Assembly (NCBI GenBank): GCA_017483605.1
Contig: JAFUWG010000054.1
Span: forward strand, 62,001-126,000
DNA length: 64,000 bases
From: Bacteroidaceae bacterium
GTDB lineage: Bacteria > Bacteroidota > Bacteroidia > Bacteroidales > Bacteroidaceae
Direction: 5' to 3'
In this document: in pieces, positions 14,925-25,473 of the stretch
How the letters are laid out: the number at the start of each line of letters is the position of its first letter
How positions within the stretch are numbered: the stretch's first letter is position 1
Notes under the pieces: model-generated
The model's input: the letters and a program-made list of their open reading frames with translations, nothing else
The model's database searches: none
What the model was told of the DNA's origin: nothing
Program-made: the position numbers and the translations under genes

Positions 14925-17900
14925 ATGAACATGAAAAAACTAAAACTTTTGCTAACCCTCTTGACCCTCTGCACCACAACCATCGTTTGGGCAGACGATG
15001 TCAAGATTCCGACCACCGACGGAAATCCCTTCGACTTGACGAAGGGTATCGTGACCAGCAGCAACTCCCGCGAGAAATTCACCGACAACGGTGTGGAGTA
15101 CATGTACAACAATGACCTGCTGGAATACACCTTGCAGAACGAGCAGGATGCCGACATCTACAACATCTACGTAGAAGCCGCCAACGGCAGCGGCACCGCC
15201 ACGCTCGACCTCAGCCTAAAGCGTGCAGATGGTACCACCGTGGCAGACACCACCTTCGCCATCGCCCAAAATGGCTGGAGCAACTATTCCATGTATTCCA
15301 TGCGGATACGGGCGATGAAGAAAGGCAAATATACCCTGACCTTCACCTTCCACCAACTCACAAACACCTCTTGGAATGCCGTCAACATCAAGAGCATCAG
15401 TTTCAAGAAGCCATTGAGCCTGAAACCTGGCGATGACGTGGAGATAGCGAACCCAGAGTTTGACGACGGATTGAACGGCTGGACACGTGAGAATGGTCTT
15501 GGCAACGGCACTTACAGCCTGTTCGACAACAACCTCTCGCTCATGCACTTCAACTACGGCAAGGGCTCGCTCTCACAAACCCTCTACAACCTGCCCGATG
15601 GTCTCTATCTGCTGCGTCTGAATGCCTACGACAGTTCACCTGGATGGAACGGCATCGACCCCAAAGAGACAGACTTCTACGTCTTTCTGAACGACCGCAT
15701 GGTGCCGATGAAGACAGCCTACGACGATGCCGTGAGTTACCGCAACATCTACCGTCTGCAAGACGGTGTGACCAACACAACAAATGGTGACTACCGTCGC
15801 CTTCCCGACGGACGCTGGGCACCCACCCATCAAGTGGAGTGGAACGAGGCACTTGCCATGAAGGAACGGCTCTACGAGAACTGTGTGGTGGTTGCCATCA
15901 CCAACGGACAAGCCACCTTCGGATGGAAGAAGACCATCGACCGAGGTGCTCGCATCCCATGCGACCATGCCCGTCTGACTTATCTCTCGGAGAGCACAGA
16001 CCTCAATGCTTATGCAAAGACCATTCAAGCCTCTGCTATGAAAAATGTGGACGTGGCAACGGCCATCGAACGCACCACAATGACAAACGACCTCAAGGAA
16101 CGGTTGATCACTCTTGGAGGGGCGATAAGCATAGAACTTGCCGCCAAGCGGACACACGCTCCTGCCGCCATCACCGAGGCAAATGCCTTCCTCAATGCAG
16201 ACTTGAGGAATCTGACCGATGGCGAACTTATCGATGCCATCCTTCATGCTGAACATATCATGCAACGTCTGCTGCTGCCATTCTACGACCTGACACTCTC
16301 CTCGTCAGCCACACTTGCCAGCCTCATCGAGTCGCAGGGCATCCAGACGGCCGACAGCATCAGTCTGAAACTGAGCGGCACACCCAGCAGCGACGACCTC
16401 GCCACCCTGAAAACCCTCACGAAACTCACCGAACTCGACCTGAGCGAAACCACCCTCACCACCCTGCCCGAGCGGCAGTTTGCCGACATGAAATTCCTGA
16501 CGTGGGTGACGCTGCCCTCGGGGCTCGAAGCCATCGCCAACCGAGCCTTCGATTCCTGCTGGCGGTTGCGCGACATGACACTGCCCCCCACCCTCCGCAG
16601 CATCGATTATAATGCCTTCTGGGCGTGCTACAACCTCGACCACGCCATCATCCCCGAAGGCGTGACCCTGGGCAATAGTGTTTACAGCCGCTCTGGAGTC
16701 AAGACCGTCGTGTTGCCCCATTCTCTGACCGAGGTACCCTACAATATCTTCTCCTATTGCTATGACCTTGCCGACATTCAGTTCTCAAAGCAGGAAATCA
16801 TTGGTCAAGATGCCTTCTCCAATTGCCGTTCCCTCACCCGCATTACCCTGCCCGAGGGCGTGAAGCGAATGCATTCTAATTGTTTCGGCTCCTGTCCAGG
16901 ACTGACTTCAGCCACCCTGCCCAGCACACTGACCCTGGTGGACAGTCCTTTCGGCAACTGCAAGAACCTGAAAGAACTCACCTGCCTCTCCATTGCACCT
17001 CCCTATTCATACGGTTCAGCCATCGCTGGTGACTACTACGGCAACGTAGCCGCCACCCTCTATGTGCCCCGACCGTCTGTGGCATCCTATCAAGAGGCAG
17101 ACCGGTGGAACGCGTTCGATGTGGTCGGCATCGACACGCTGCCATCCTTCCTCAACCTCATCTCGCCCCTCACCCTCGACACCTCCATCGGACTGCCCGC
17201 CGACTACAAGCCCGACCTCACCTTCTCAGGCCTCTATTCCTACTGGGGAGGCAATGTCACTTCCGTCGCCACCCGTGGCACACTCACCGTCGAAGGTTCC
17301 ACCATGCTCTCCACCAAACGGTTCACCCAATACTATACCCCCTTCGTCCAGCGGTCGATGGCAAACCGAGGCGACTGGGGACCCGGCTACACCTCGCTCA
17401 TCAACAACGGGCAACTTCGTGCCGACACCGTCACCATCGACTTGTGCCTCTACACGAATTGCTGGGAGTTCCTCTCCTTCCCCTTCGACGTGCGGGTGGG
17501 TGACATCCGCTACCGCTTCGCCGGTGTGCCCCTCATCATCTATGGCTACGATGCCCAGAAACGTGCCGAGGGCAAACACAGCGAGACCTGGGTGGAGATG
17601 ACCGCCGACAGCATCCTGCACGCCGGAAAGGGCTACATCTGGCAAACCACCATCCCTCAGAACCAAGTGGAATGGCGTTCAGCCACCTACGGCGGCGACT
17701 ACAACTATGAGTACAACAACTTCTACATCGATGCCATGCAGAATGCCAACAAGCCCCTATTCTTCCGAACAGGCGACGTGGAAGTGACGCTCGAAACACA
17801 CTACTCCGAGTATGCCCACGACCGCTCATGGAACCTGATCGGCAACCCCTATCCCTGCTACTTCGACATCCACTCCATCGAGACCACGGCACCCCTCATC

Positions 17901-18674
17901 GTGTGGACGTTCACCAATTCCTACAACAGCAGGTATCAAGCCTACTCGCCACTCGACGACGACCTCATCCTTTTCCCCGGTCAGGCATTCTTCATGCAGT
18001 GCCCACTTGAACAGGACAAGGTGGTCTTTCTGAAGGAAGGCAGGCAGCACAACCTCGAACTGCACTACGACACGCCCGAGAGTTCCACCCGTGCACGTGC
18101 CAAGGCGATGATGCCACAGCGTCAGGTGTTCAACCTGCTGCTCAGCGGAACGTCCGAAGGACAGGCAACCCCCGAAACGCTCGACCGCACCCGCTTCGTC
18201 ATCAATCCTCAGGCTACCCTCGACTACGAGCCCGGACGCGATGCCAGCAAGTTCTTCAGTCTCAACGCCGGCACCGCCCACCTCTACACGCACGAGAAGG
18301 GGGTACGTTACTCCATCGACGAGCGACCCCTTGCCGACGGCACCGTGCAACTCGGCATACAACTGCCCACCAGCGGCACCTACACGCTCCGCCTCGACAC
18401 CCAGGCAGACGAAACCGTCACCCTCATCGACCTCACCACCGGCACCAAGACCCGTCTGGAGGCAGGCTCTGAGGGCTACACCTTCCAAGCCAACGCAGGC
18501 ACCAGCGACAGTCGCTTCGTCCTCTATCTGGGCGATGCCGCCACAGGCATCAACGAGGCTACCACGCCGCTACAGCAAAGAGAACTGCAGTTCTACGACC
18601 TGCAAGGCCGCCCAGTCAGCCATCCACAGAAGGGTGTCTATATCCAGAACAACAAGAAAATCATCATCAAATAA
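14925..18674 (+). CDS. Large secreted BspA-like leucine-rich repeat protein
   Basis: A 1249-residue exported protein. A signal peptide (KKLKLLLTLLTLCTTTIVWA) is followed by two beta-rich, carbohydrate-binding-like regions to about residue 330. Between about residues 480 and 700 there are LRR_5 repeats of BspA type, with recurring LPxGLxxIxxxAFxxCxxL units such as LPSGLEAIANRAFDSC. The C-terminus, FYDLQGRPVSHPQKGVYI then KKIIIK, resembles the sorting tail common in Prevotella surface proteins. BspA-like proteins bind host matrix proteins or other cells; no enzyme motif is visible here. Start could be 14925 or 14931. Base composition is much richer in GC than the genes to the left. The next gene starts immediately after its stop. 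Confidence 0.75.
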   Translation: MNMKKLKLLLTLLTLCTTTIVWADDVKIPTTDGNPFDLTKGIVTSSNSREKFTDNGVEYMYNNDLLEYTLQNEQDADIYNIYVEAANGSGTATLDLSLKRADGTTVADTTFAIAQNGWSNYSMYSMRIRAMKKGKYTLTFTFHQLTNTSWNAVNIKSISFKKPLSLKPGDDVEIANPEFDDGLNGWTRENGLGNGTYSLFDNNLSLMHFNYGKGSLSQTLYNLPDGLYLLRLNAYDSSPGWNGIDPKETDFYVFLNDRMVPMKTAYDDAVSYRNIYRLQDGVTNTTNGDYRRLPDGRWAPTHQVEWNEALAMKERLYENCVVVAITNGQATFGWKKTIDRGARIPCDHARLTYLSESTDLNAYAKTIQASAMKNVDVATAIERTTMTNDLKERLITLGGAISIELAAKRTHAPAAITEANAFLNADLRNLTDGELIDAILHAEHIMQRLLLPFYDLTLSSSATLASLIESQGIQTADSISLKLSGTPSSDDLATLKTLTKLTELDLSETTLTTLPERQFADMKFLTWVTLPSGLEAIANRAFDSCWRLRDMTLPPTLRSIDYNAFWACYNLDHAIIPEGVTLGNSVYSRSGVKTVVLPHSLTEVPYNIFSYCYDLADIQFSKQEIIGQDAFSNCRSLTRITLPEGVKRMHSNCFGSCPGLTSATLPSTLTLVDSPFGNCKNLKELTCLSIAPPYSYGSAIAGDYYGNVAATLYVPRPSVASYQEADRWNAFDVVGIDTLPSFLNLISPLTLDTSIGLPADYKPDLTFSGLYSYWGGNVTSVATRGTLTVEGSTMLSTKRFTQYYTPFVQRSMANRGDWGPGYTSLINNGQLRADTVTIDLCLYTNCWEFLSFPFDVRVGDIRYRFAGVPLIIYGYDAQKRAEGKHSETWVEMTADSILHAGKGYIWQTTIPQNQVEWRSATYGGDYNYEYNNFYIDAMQNANKPLFFRTGDVEVTLETHYSEYAHDRSWNLIGNPYPCYFDIHSIETTAPLIVWTFTNSYNSRYQAYSPLDDDLILFPGQAFFMQCPLEQDKVVFLKEGRQHNLELHYDTPESSTRARAKAMMPQRQVFNLLLSGTSEGQATPETLDRTRFVINPQATLDYEPGRDASKFFSLNAGTAHLYTHEKGVRYSIDERPLADGTVQLGIQLPTSGTYTLRLDTQADETVTLIDLTTGTKTRLEAGSEGYTFQANAGTSDSRFVLYLGDAATGINEATTPLQQRELQFYDLQGRPVSHPQKGVYIQNNKKIIIK

Positions 18675-21600
18675 ATGAGAGCCATGAAAAAGTTATTCAG
18701 TATATGCCTCGTGCTACTCTGCCAGATGGCAGCCTTTGCCCAAGGCGGTAATACAAAACACACCGTCACCGCCATTGCCGACCCAGAAGGCAACACGAAA
18801 CACACCATCACCATCCTTGCCGACCCCGAAGGCTCGTCCTGGGTTTACTACGGTTGGCAATACGTTTCTTCCATTGAGATGGAGACAGGAAAGCCGGTAG
18901 ATCTTACGGTAAACCCCAGCACTGGTTACGTGCTGGACACACTTGTCTCAGCAGAGATAGGCACCAAGAACCTAAGTGATTACGACGATCGATGGACGGT
19001 TTCGTTCACCATGCCAGACAAAGACGTGACCATTACCGCCCACGCCCACTATGCCCCCGAACTGCCCGCCAACCCTAACGAAAGTGGATGGGACGAGCAG
19101 ACGGGAAGCATCATCGTCAATGCCTTCACCCCTGGCAAGTTGTATGATGCTATCTATAATTTCTTATATGACCCCAAAACTTACAATACCAACCTCTCGA
19201 AGGTGAAGGCCATCACAGCGGTGGGTACCGTCAATGAAGAAGACTGGCGAGCCATTCTCCTGTACAAGCGTTTCGAAAACCTTACCTACCTTGACCTGAG
19301 CCGAACCACAGGACTGACTGAATTTGGTACCCAATATATTTATCTTGGCTACGAGAACGAGACGCTGACCACGCTGCTGCTGCCCGCCACCATCGAGAGC
19401 ATAGGAAACTATGCCTACCTTGACAGGCTCAATGCACTCAAAAGCCTCACCATCTATGCCACCACACCGCCCCAATTAATCACAGACGATTTGAAGGAAT
19501 TACCTGCGGATGTCATTGTCTACGTCCCTGCCGAATCGCTGCCGCTCTACATGGAGGCAGACGGATGGAAAGACTTAGAGATACAGCCCATCACCCAAGG
19601 TGTCCACTCGCTCACCGTCAACCTGCCGACAGGAAGTTTCAAAGACCTCTTCCTCGAGCTGGTCAACACAGAGACAGCACGTGTGCAACGCTACGTGATG
19701 ACCAGCAGCACCAAGTACACCTTCCCCAACCTCATCAACGATACACATTATAATATCTATATAAGGAATGCACAAGGCGACATCCTTGCCCGCATGGAAG
19801 GAGTCGATGTGAAGGGACAGAACGTGAGCGTGACCCTCAGCAACGGGACCACCCCACAAGACATCACCCTGCAACTCATCACCCCCGAAGGCAAGGACGT
19901 GACTGACCAAGCCACCACCACGTGGACTGACCAGCGAGGCAACTACATCGCCACAGGCAACATCCTCAGCAGTCAGATGAACGGCACCCAGGTGCGATTC
20001 AGCGTGAAACTGCCCGAAGCAATGGGTATCCTGTATCAACTGCCTACCGACTCGCTCATCACCGTGGGAGGAAACGCCACACTCTCTATCCGCTTGCAAC
20101 CATTGCCCAAGGTGGAACTGAGCGGCACCGTGACAGTCGAAGCCACGGGTTCTCCCATCCGCAATGCCAACATCGCGGTGACCCAACTGCTCAACGGACG
20201 CTATTCGCAAACGCTGACCACCAACACCGATGCCAACGGCCAGTGGACACTCACCGTTCCCGAAGCCCCTGCCACCATCACGGCAGCCGCCGACGACTAC
20301 GTGACCTCCACCCTGGCAGTCGAGGCATCCTCTGCCCCGACATCCCCCGTGTCCTTCGCCCTGCGTGACCTCACAGGCACCCGGCTCTATCTGAACATCT
20401 ACTATCGCCCAGCCGTGCGAGAAGGCGAGATAATGGATGGCGACGACACCTACGCCGACTATCAGGGCATCACATACGCCGTCTATGACGAGACACACCA
20501 GCGGGCAATCACCAGCCTCAAAGTCCAGTACCCCTATCTGGTGCTGCAAGATGAGGAACTGGCTGATGGCACCCAACTGCGAGTGACCGCCACCAGTTCG
20601 GCAGGAGCCTTCATGCCCTTCACCAGCACCTGCTTGGTGAAGGCCGACGACTCCACCATCATCACGCTACCCATCACACAACTCGGTCAACTCAAGGCGA
20701 CCTTCAGCCAAACCGACAACCTTGCCGTGGTGGGAATGCTTTACGACGAGGGCGGCAACCTGAAAGGCACCTACAGTTACGACGAGGCACAACTGAGCCT
20801 CATCGACATTCCCGATGGCAACTACACCCTCGTCACCATGGGCGAAAGCCGCCTCTTCAACGGCATCAACACCCTCGACGGTCTCACGGAGATGGGGCTT
20901 GAAGCGGGCCACGACTATGTGAGCAACTCCGTGAGCATCGAGAGCGGACGCATCGACAGCCTGCACAACCAGCAGGTGCCTTCGTTCGACGAGACCATCT
21001 TCTCCTACACGACCGACGAAACCCTCTTCTCTGCCAACAAGACACAGGTCACCGTGGGCAACTACGTGACCCTGCGGACGCAGGTGGCATACAAGAGCAG
21101 CGTGACCCCTCGCAAGGTGAAGATGTTCTTCGACCTGCCCGACGGGTGCTCTCTGGTGGAGGGTTCCGTGATGGCTGGCAACAGCCTGGCGACCTACAGC
21201 ATGGACGGCAACCGCCTGACCGTGCCACTCACCAACGCCACCGACATTGTGCGGTTCTGTGTCGTGCCCACCCGTGAGGGCTATTACGAACCACAGGCGA
21301 GCGTCACCTTCACCAGTGCCGCCCGAGAGCGGATTCAGCCTCTCGGTTCGGTCGGCATCACCGCCGAGGCACTCAGCATCAGCGTACCCCAGCGGTCGGG
21401 CAGCGGCATCGTGCCCGTCAGCGGCACAGCCATCGGCGGCTCGCAGGTACAAATCTACGATGATGAAGTGCTCATCGGTCAGACCGAAGCAAGTCCTGCT
21501 GGCTATTGGAAGGTGCAGTGCGCCCTCAACAACCCCTACAACCTGAGCGAGCACACTATTTACGCCCTCATCACCACCCCCGAAGGGGTGCAGATGCAAA

Positions 21601-24600
21601 CAGCAGCCAGCACCGTGACCATCAGCTACGGCACGTTGAAACCTGTGGTGACAGGAAGGTTCTACAACAAGTATCATGGGGAAACGTGGAACATCAAGTG
21701 GGATTTACGCAATGCCACTGTCAATCCCACCAGTTACGGCTGGCCTACGGACGACGACAACGTACCTTTCACATTCTTGATTGATTTCATGGATGAAGAA
21801 GATGTCGTAGCAAACGATACGACAGTCATATCAAATGTCATACTTTATGTTCTGCTCAAGGACAACAGCGTCATCCAACTCAACAGCATATACAGCAAGA
21901 ACCGATGGGTTGCACAACATAGTTTCAACCACGACGCAACACCGATGAACGTGTATGTGGATTATGTGCAGAAGGAAGAAATGAAGGGCGACCGTGACGA
22001 ACAAGACCGTCAACTTAACGAAATTCTGGACGCGATAGCCGAAGGGCAGCAGATAGCACGCGAGGTGTATGCCTTTGCCGATGATGAAGATCCTGAATAC
22101 GAAGGCAAAGCCATCTATGAAGAACTGCAACAGTTGCTCGAAACAGAAAATTCCGACGAAGCCACGAAGGCACGCATCGACAGTCTCTTCACCCTTGTGC
22201 TGGGCAAGGATGCCATCGAAAGTGCCGTACTGGAAGAGCAGCCCCTCATCGACGAACTGGAGCAACTCTTGGCATTGCCCGTTGACCAGATAACCGCACA
22301 GACAGAAGCCCGTATCGAGAGCCTGCTCGACGGCATCATGGCTGTGAAGCAGCCTGACTCGTCAGAACTGATTGCCCTGCTCGACACCCTCGATGCCCGC
22401 AAGCAGGAATGGTGCGACGAGATACTCTCTATGCTGGCAATGGGAGTCGTTACCGACACCACGGCTTTGCAAGCACCCGCCGGCGATGCCACCTACGAGG
22501 TGGAAGGGCTCTTCAACAACAAATACTACACCAGCACCAAACTTGGCACTATCGATGTCGAAGCCCTGCTGGCAGAGGGCTACGAGGAGATGCCGATGAC
22601 CGATGGCACCAGCATCTACTACCTTGTCACAGGCACCACCGCCAAATATGTGGACACACGAAACGCAACGCTCTACACGTTGGAACTCAAAGAGCAAACG
22701 GCTACTGCCACACAGCGAAGAGCCATGAAGATTCTCAATGAGAACTTCATCTTCGACCAAGAATGTAGAGCCACCGTCTTAGACTTTGCTCTGAACTTGC
22801 AAAAACTGGCAGGACAACTGGCTCTCCAGTCGCCCACCCATGAAGCCGCCGTCATCAACTTGCAGACACAAGGCTGTACCTTGCTCAAACAGACACCTGC
22901 CACACTCAACTGCCTCTTCAAGTCGGGTATCGAAAATATCGAGAAAGGAGTCAAAGACGCGTATAACGGCTTCATAGCGAAACTTCAGCCCAGAGAGAAG
23001 GCGGCACAAGATGCCGTAGAACTGGCGGATAAGCAACTGAAAGAGGCTGTGAGACGACGCCAAAAGTGGGAGCATCTCAGAACCTCCTTCAAGGCAAAAG
23101 GCTTGGAACTGGAAGCCCAACGATTGGTGGCGATGCTCGAATCGCCAGAAAAGGTTGCCGATATAGATAAGTGGATAGCCAGAAACAAAGCCGCCCTGGG
23201 CACTATTGAAACGGGAGTGTCTGATGCCGTCAAATGGGTCGGCAAAGCCAACAAGAACATACGCACGGCTTCGAAAGCACTCAAGGACATTCAGAATGCT
23301 TTCAATGAAATCAAGGCTGCCAAAGATTTCGTTTTGGGCATTACAGATAAGTTCCCAAAAGATTTGCGTCAATGGTCGAAGGCAACCAAGTGGACTGGCT
23401 ATGCTGGCAAATTGGTTGGAACGGTTATCGGAGCCGTCCTGCAAATCTATCCACTCTATTGTCTAACGGAAGACATCACCAACGATATGCTGTCATGGTA
23501 TGGCACCTATCTGGCCATCAAGGCAAAAATCCCTTGCGAGGCAAAGCCTCTGGAAGCCAATATGCTGATGGTAGAGACTGTCGGAAACATTCTGAACTAC
23601 GGCAAGATGGCGATGGATCAGTGGTGTCTGGATGCAGGAGCACTTGCCCTCGACATCGTTTCCCTCACAGGCGTGACACCCACATGGTATGTGTCCATCA
23701 TCATGGACGTGGCATCCGTCGCGCTTGCCATCTTCCGACCAGGCTTGTCACAAGGTGCACGCAGAGGACTAGATGCACGTATCAGGGCACTTGACTGTAC
23801 ACCAAAGAAGAAACCACAAAAAGATGCCATGTTGGGTAGTTACTACAAGAACCTGATTACTACAGGAGATCCCTTCCCACCCAGCACAAACTCCACCTCT
23901 GTCTATGACCCGTCTGGCTTCGTCTATGAGGCTGTGAACTCGAACCGTCTGGAGGGTGTGACCGCCACTTGCTACTACAAGGAGACGGTGGAAGATATGT
24001 ATGGCGACCTGCACGAGAACATCGTGGTGTGGGATGCTGAGAACTACGCACAGGAGAACCCGCTCTTCACCGATGCTGAAGGCAAGTATGCTTGGGACGT
24101 GCCGCAGGGCTTGTGGCAGGTGAAGTTTGAAAAGGAAGGCTACGAGACCACCCGCTCGGAGTGGTTGCCTGTGCCACCGCCACAACTGGAGGTGAACGTG
24201 GGTATGACCCAACTGCGCCAGCCCGTGGTGAGCCGCGTGAAGGCATACCCCGAGGGCATCGACATCACGTTTGACAAGTACATGGATCCACAGACGCTGA
24301 CCAAGGAGAACATCTCAGTAACCGTAGGCAACAAGACTGCCGAGGGCACGCTCAGCCTGATAGACGCTGAAAGTGGCTACGAGAAGCCCGATGTGCAGTA
24401 CGCCTCGAAGGTGCGCTTCGTGCCCACCACACCGCTGACGGTGAACGACAAGGTGCAACTGACGGTACGGAAGACAGTGGAAAGCTATGCCGGCATCCCA
24501 ATGGAGAGCGACTACACCCAGCAGTTTGACGTGGAACTGCGTGTGCTCAGCATCGAAACGGATTCGCTGCTCTACATGGCAGACGAGGCAACGCAATCGC

Positions 24601-25259
24601 TCACCGTACAGGCACTGCCCGTCGAGGCTGCCAAGGGCAAGAGCCTGAGCGTCACCTCCATCAGTCCCGATGTGGTCGCCCTCAATACGGATGTGCTGAC
24701 TCTGGACGCCAATGGTTCCGCCCAAGTGACCCTCACCGCCACAGGGCTCGGCAACAGCACCGTCAAGTTCGCCTTGACGGACGATGACCTCGCCGCCACC
24801 ACCCTCGTCTTTGTGGTGGATGCCGAGAGCATGATGGTGGACGAACCGACCGCCTCCCGCATGAGCGGTACGGAAATCTACCGAGGCTCCGAAATCAAGT
24901 TGACCAGCCAGACGGCAGGTGCCACCATCCTCTACACCCTGGATGGTTCCTGCCCCTGCGATGCAAACTCGGCAAGCGTGCTCACCTATCAAGGCCCCAT
25001 CGTGGCAACAGGCGAAAGCATGGTCATCCGAGCCATGGCTGTGGCAAACGGCATGGGTGAGAGCGACGTGGTGGAATACCGCTACAAGGTGATTGACCCG
25101 CCAGTGGTCATCAAGACCGTGACCACCGACGATGGCATCCAAACCCGCACGACAGCCGCCTACTACCGTCTGGACGGTCGCCGCACCAGCCGACTCGAAC
25201 ACGGCATCAACATTGTACGTGATTCTAATGGCACAGTGAGCAAGGTGGTGGTGAAATGA
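18675..25259 (+). CDS. Giant multidomain secreted protein (2194 residues)
   Basis: After a signal peptide (KKLFSICLVLLCQMAAFAQ) the mature start holds a tandem repeat, GNTKHTVTAIADPE and GNTKHTITILADPE. A short LRR_5 segment follows near residues 190-290. Carboxypeptidase-regulatory-like beta domains (VELSGTVTVEATGSPIRNAN) lie near residue 480. A helical central part from about 1100 to 1600 is rich in Glu, Lys and Ala and has hydrophobic stretches near 1575-1600 and 1650-1700. A second regulatory-like domain, an SbsA-type Ig domain, a chitobiase C-terminal-like domain (GATILYTLDGSCPCDANSA) and a sorting-like tail (YYRLDGRRTSRLEHGI) complete it. It is probably a surface adhesin or scaffold. 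The stop of the previous gene touches this ATG; a second ATG is at 18684. Confidence 0.7.
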   Translation: MRAMKKLFSICLVLLCQMAAFAQGGNTKHTVTAIADPEGNTKHTITILADPEGSSWVYYGWQYVSSIEMETGKPVDLTVNPSTGYVLDTLVSAEIGTKNLSDYDDRWTVSFTMPDKDVTITAHAHYAPELPANPNESGWDEQTGSIIVNAFTPGKLYDAIYNFLYDPKTYNTNLSKVKAITAVGTVNEEDWRAILLYKRFENLTYLDLSRTTGLTEFGTQYIYLGYENETLTTLLLPATIESIGNYAYLDRLNALKSLTIYATTPPQLITDDLKELPADVIVYVPAESLPLYMEADGWKDLEIQPITQGVHSLTVNLPTGSFKDLFLELVNTETARVQRYVMTSSTKYTFPNLINDTHYNIYIRNAQGDILARMEGVDVKGQNVSVTLSNGTTPQDITLQLITPEGKDVTDQATTTWTDQRGNYIATGNILSSQMNGTQVRFSVKLPEAMGILYQLPTDSLITVGGNATLSIRLQPLPKVELSGTVTVEATGSPIRNANIAVTQLLNGRYSQTLTTNTDANGQWTLTVPEAPATITAAADDYVTSTLAVEASSAPTSPVSFALRDLTGTRLYLNIYYRPAVREGEIMDGDDTYADYQGITYAVYDETHQRAITSLKVQYPYLVLQDEELADGTQLRVTATSSAGAFMPFTSTCLVKADDSTIITLPITQLGQLKATFSQTDNLAVVGMLYDEGGNLKGTYSYDEAQLSLIDIPDGNYTLVTMGESRLFNGINTLDGLTEMGLEAGHDYVSNSVSIESGRIDSLHNQQVPSFDETIFSYTTDETLFSANKTQVTVGNYVTLRTQVAYKSSVTPRKVKMFFDLPDGCSLVEGSVMAGNSLATYSMDGNRLTVPLTNATDIVRFCVVPTREGYYEPQASVTFTSAARERIQPLGSVGITAEALSISVPQRSGSGIVPVSGTAIGGSQVQIYDDEVLIGQTEASPAGYWKVQCALNNPYNLSEHTIYALITTPEGVQMQTAASTVTISYGTLKPVVTGRFYNKYHGETWNIKWDLRNATVNPTSYGWPTDDDNVPFTFLIDFMDEEDVVANDTTVISNVILYVLLKDNSVIQLNSIYSKNRWVAQHSFNHDATPMNVYVDYVQKEEMKGDRDEQDRQLNEILDAIAEGQQIAREVYAFADDEDPEYEGKAIYEELQQLLETENSDEATKARIDSLFTLVLGKDAIESAVLEEQPLIDELEQLLALPVDQITAQTEARIESLLDGIMAVKQPDSSELIALLDTLDARKQEWCDEILSMLAMGVVTDTTALQAPAGDATYEVEGLFNNKYYTSTKLGTIDVEALLAEGYEEMPMTDGTSIYYLVTGTTAKYVDTRNATLYTLELKEQTATATQRRAMKILNENFIFDQECRATVLDFALNLQKLAGQLALQSPTHEAAVINLQTQGCTLLKQTPATLNCLFKSGIENIEKGVKDAYNGFIAKLQPREKAAQDAVELADKQLKEAVRRRQKWEHLRTSFKAKGLELEAQRLVAMLESPEKVADIDKWIARNKAALGTIETGVSDAVKWVGKANKNIRTASKALKDIQNAFNEIKAAKDFVLGITDKFPKDLRQWSKATKWTGYAGKLVGTVIGAVLQIYPLYCLTEDITNDMLSWYGTYLAIKAKIPCEAKPLEANMLMVETVGNILNYGKMAMDQWCLDAGALALDIVSLTGVTPTWYVSIIMDVASVALAIFRPGLSQGARRGLDARIRALDCTPKKKPQKDAMLGSYYKNLITTGDPFPPSTNSTSVYDPSGFVYEAVNSNRLEGVTATCYYKETVEDMYGDLHENIVVWDAENYAQENPLFTDAEGKYAWDVPQGLWQVKFEKEGYETTRSEWLPVPPPQLEVNVGMTQLRQPVVSRVKAYPEGIDITFDKYMDPQTLTKENISVTVGNKTAEGTLSLIDAESGYEKPDVQYASKVRFVPTTPLTVNDKVQLTVRKTVESYAGIPMESDYTQQFDVELRVLSIETDSLLYMADEATQSLTVQALPVEAAKGKSLSVTSISPDVVALNTDVLTLDANGSAQVTLTATGLGNSTVKFALTDDDLAATTLVFVVDAESMMVDEPTASRMSGTEIYRGSEIKLTSQTAGATILYTLDGSCPCDANSASVLTYQGPIVATGESMVIRAMAVANGMGESDVVEYRYKVIDPPVVIKTVTTDDGIQTRTTAAYYRLDGRRTSRLEHGINIVRDSNGTVSKVVVK

Positions 25260-25305
25260 CCTGAGCAGGATGTGTCAAAAACGGCACGCTCGACACTCCT
25301 AAAGT

Positions 25306-25366
25306 GGTCTGAGTCACACCGCCTCGGTGGTCTGAGTCACACCACTTGGGCGGTGTGACTCAGACC
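25306..25366 (+). repeat. Three-unit 15-bp dyad array, TGAGTCA type, copy 1
   Basis: GGTCTGAGTCACACC at 25306 and 25329 and GGTGTGACTCAGACC at 25352 are spaced exactly 23 bp, with eight-base spacers GCCTCGGT and ACTTGGGC. The outer units with flanks form a perfect 22-bp inverted repeat (25302-25323 and 25349-25370). A second copy lies at 34261. It sits between two converging genes, upstream of their shared terminator. Confidence 0.9.
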
Positions 25367-25418
25367 ACTTTTGAGGTATCGAGCATCGGTTTCGGGGGAA
25401 GACGGAATCATCCCTTTA

Positions 25419-25472
25419 GAGACAAAGAAAAGCCCCTGTCCAATGCGTTGGACAGGGGCTTTTCTTTGTCTC
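25419..25472. terminator. Bidirectional terminator, 25-bp perfect stem
   Basis: Arms at 25419-25443 and 25448-25472 are perfect inverted repeats around the loop TGCG, with A-rich and T-rich outer portions. It lies between the giant secreted-protein gene (+) and hisB (-), two bases past the hisB stop, and would stop both transcripts. Confidence 0.93.
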
Positions 25473-25473
25473 C

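Noticed and set aside
20667-21677. Long minus-strand frames inside the giant secreted-protein gene
   Set aside because: They are by-products of the high GC codon use of the real gene; they encode Gly/Val/His-rich sequence with no motif.
25419-25472. A miniature transposable element based on the 25-bp inverted repeat
   Set aside because: The four-base loop, A/T-rich ends and place between converging genes are those of a bidirectional terminator; no target duplication is seen.
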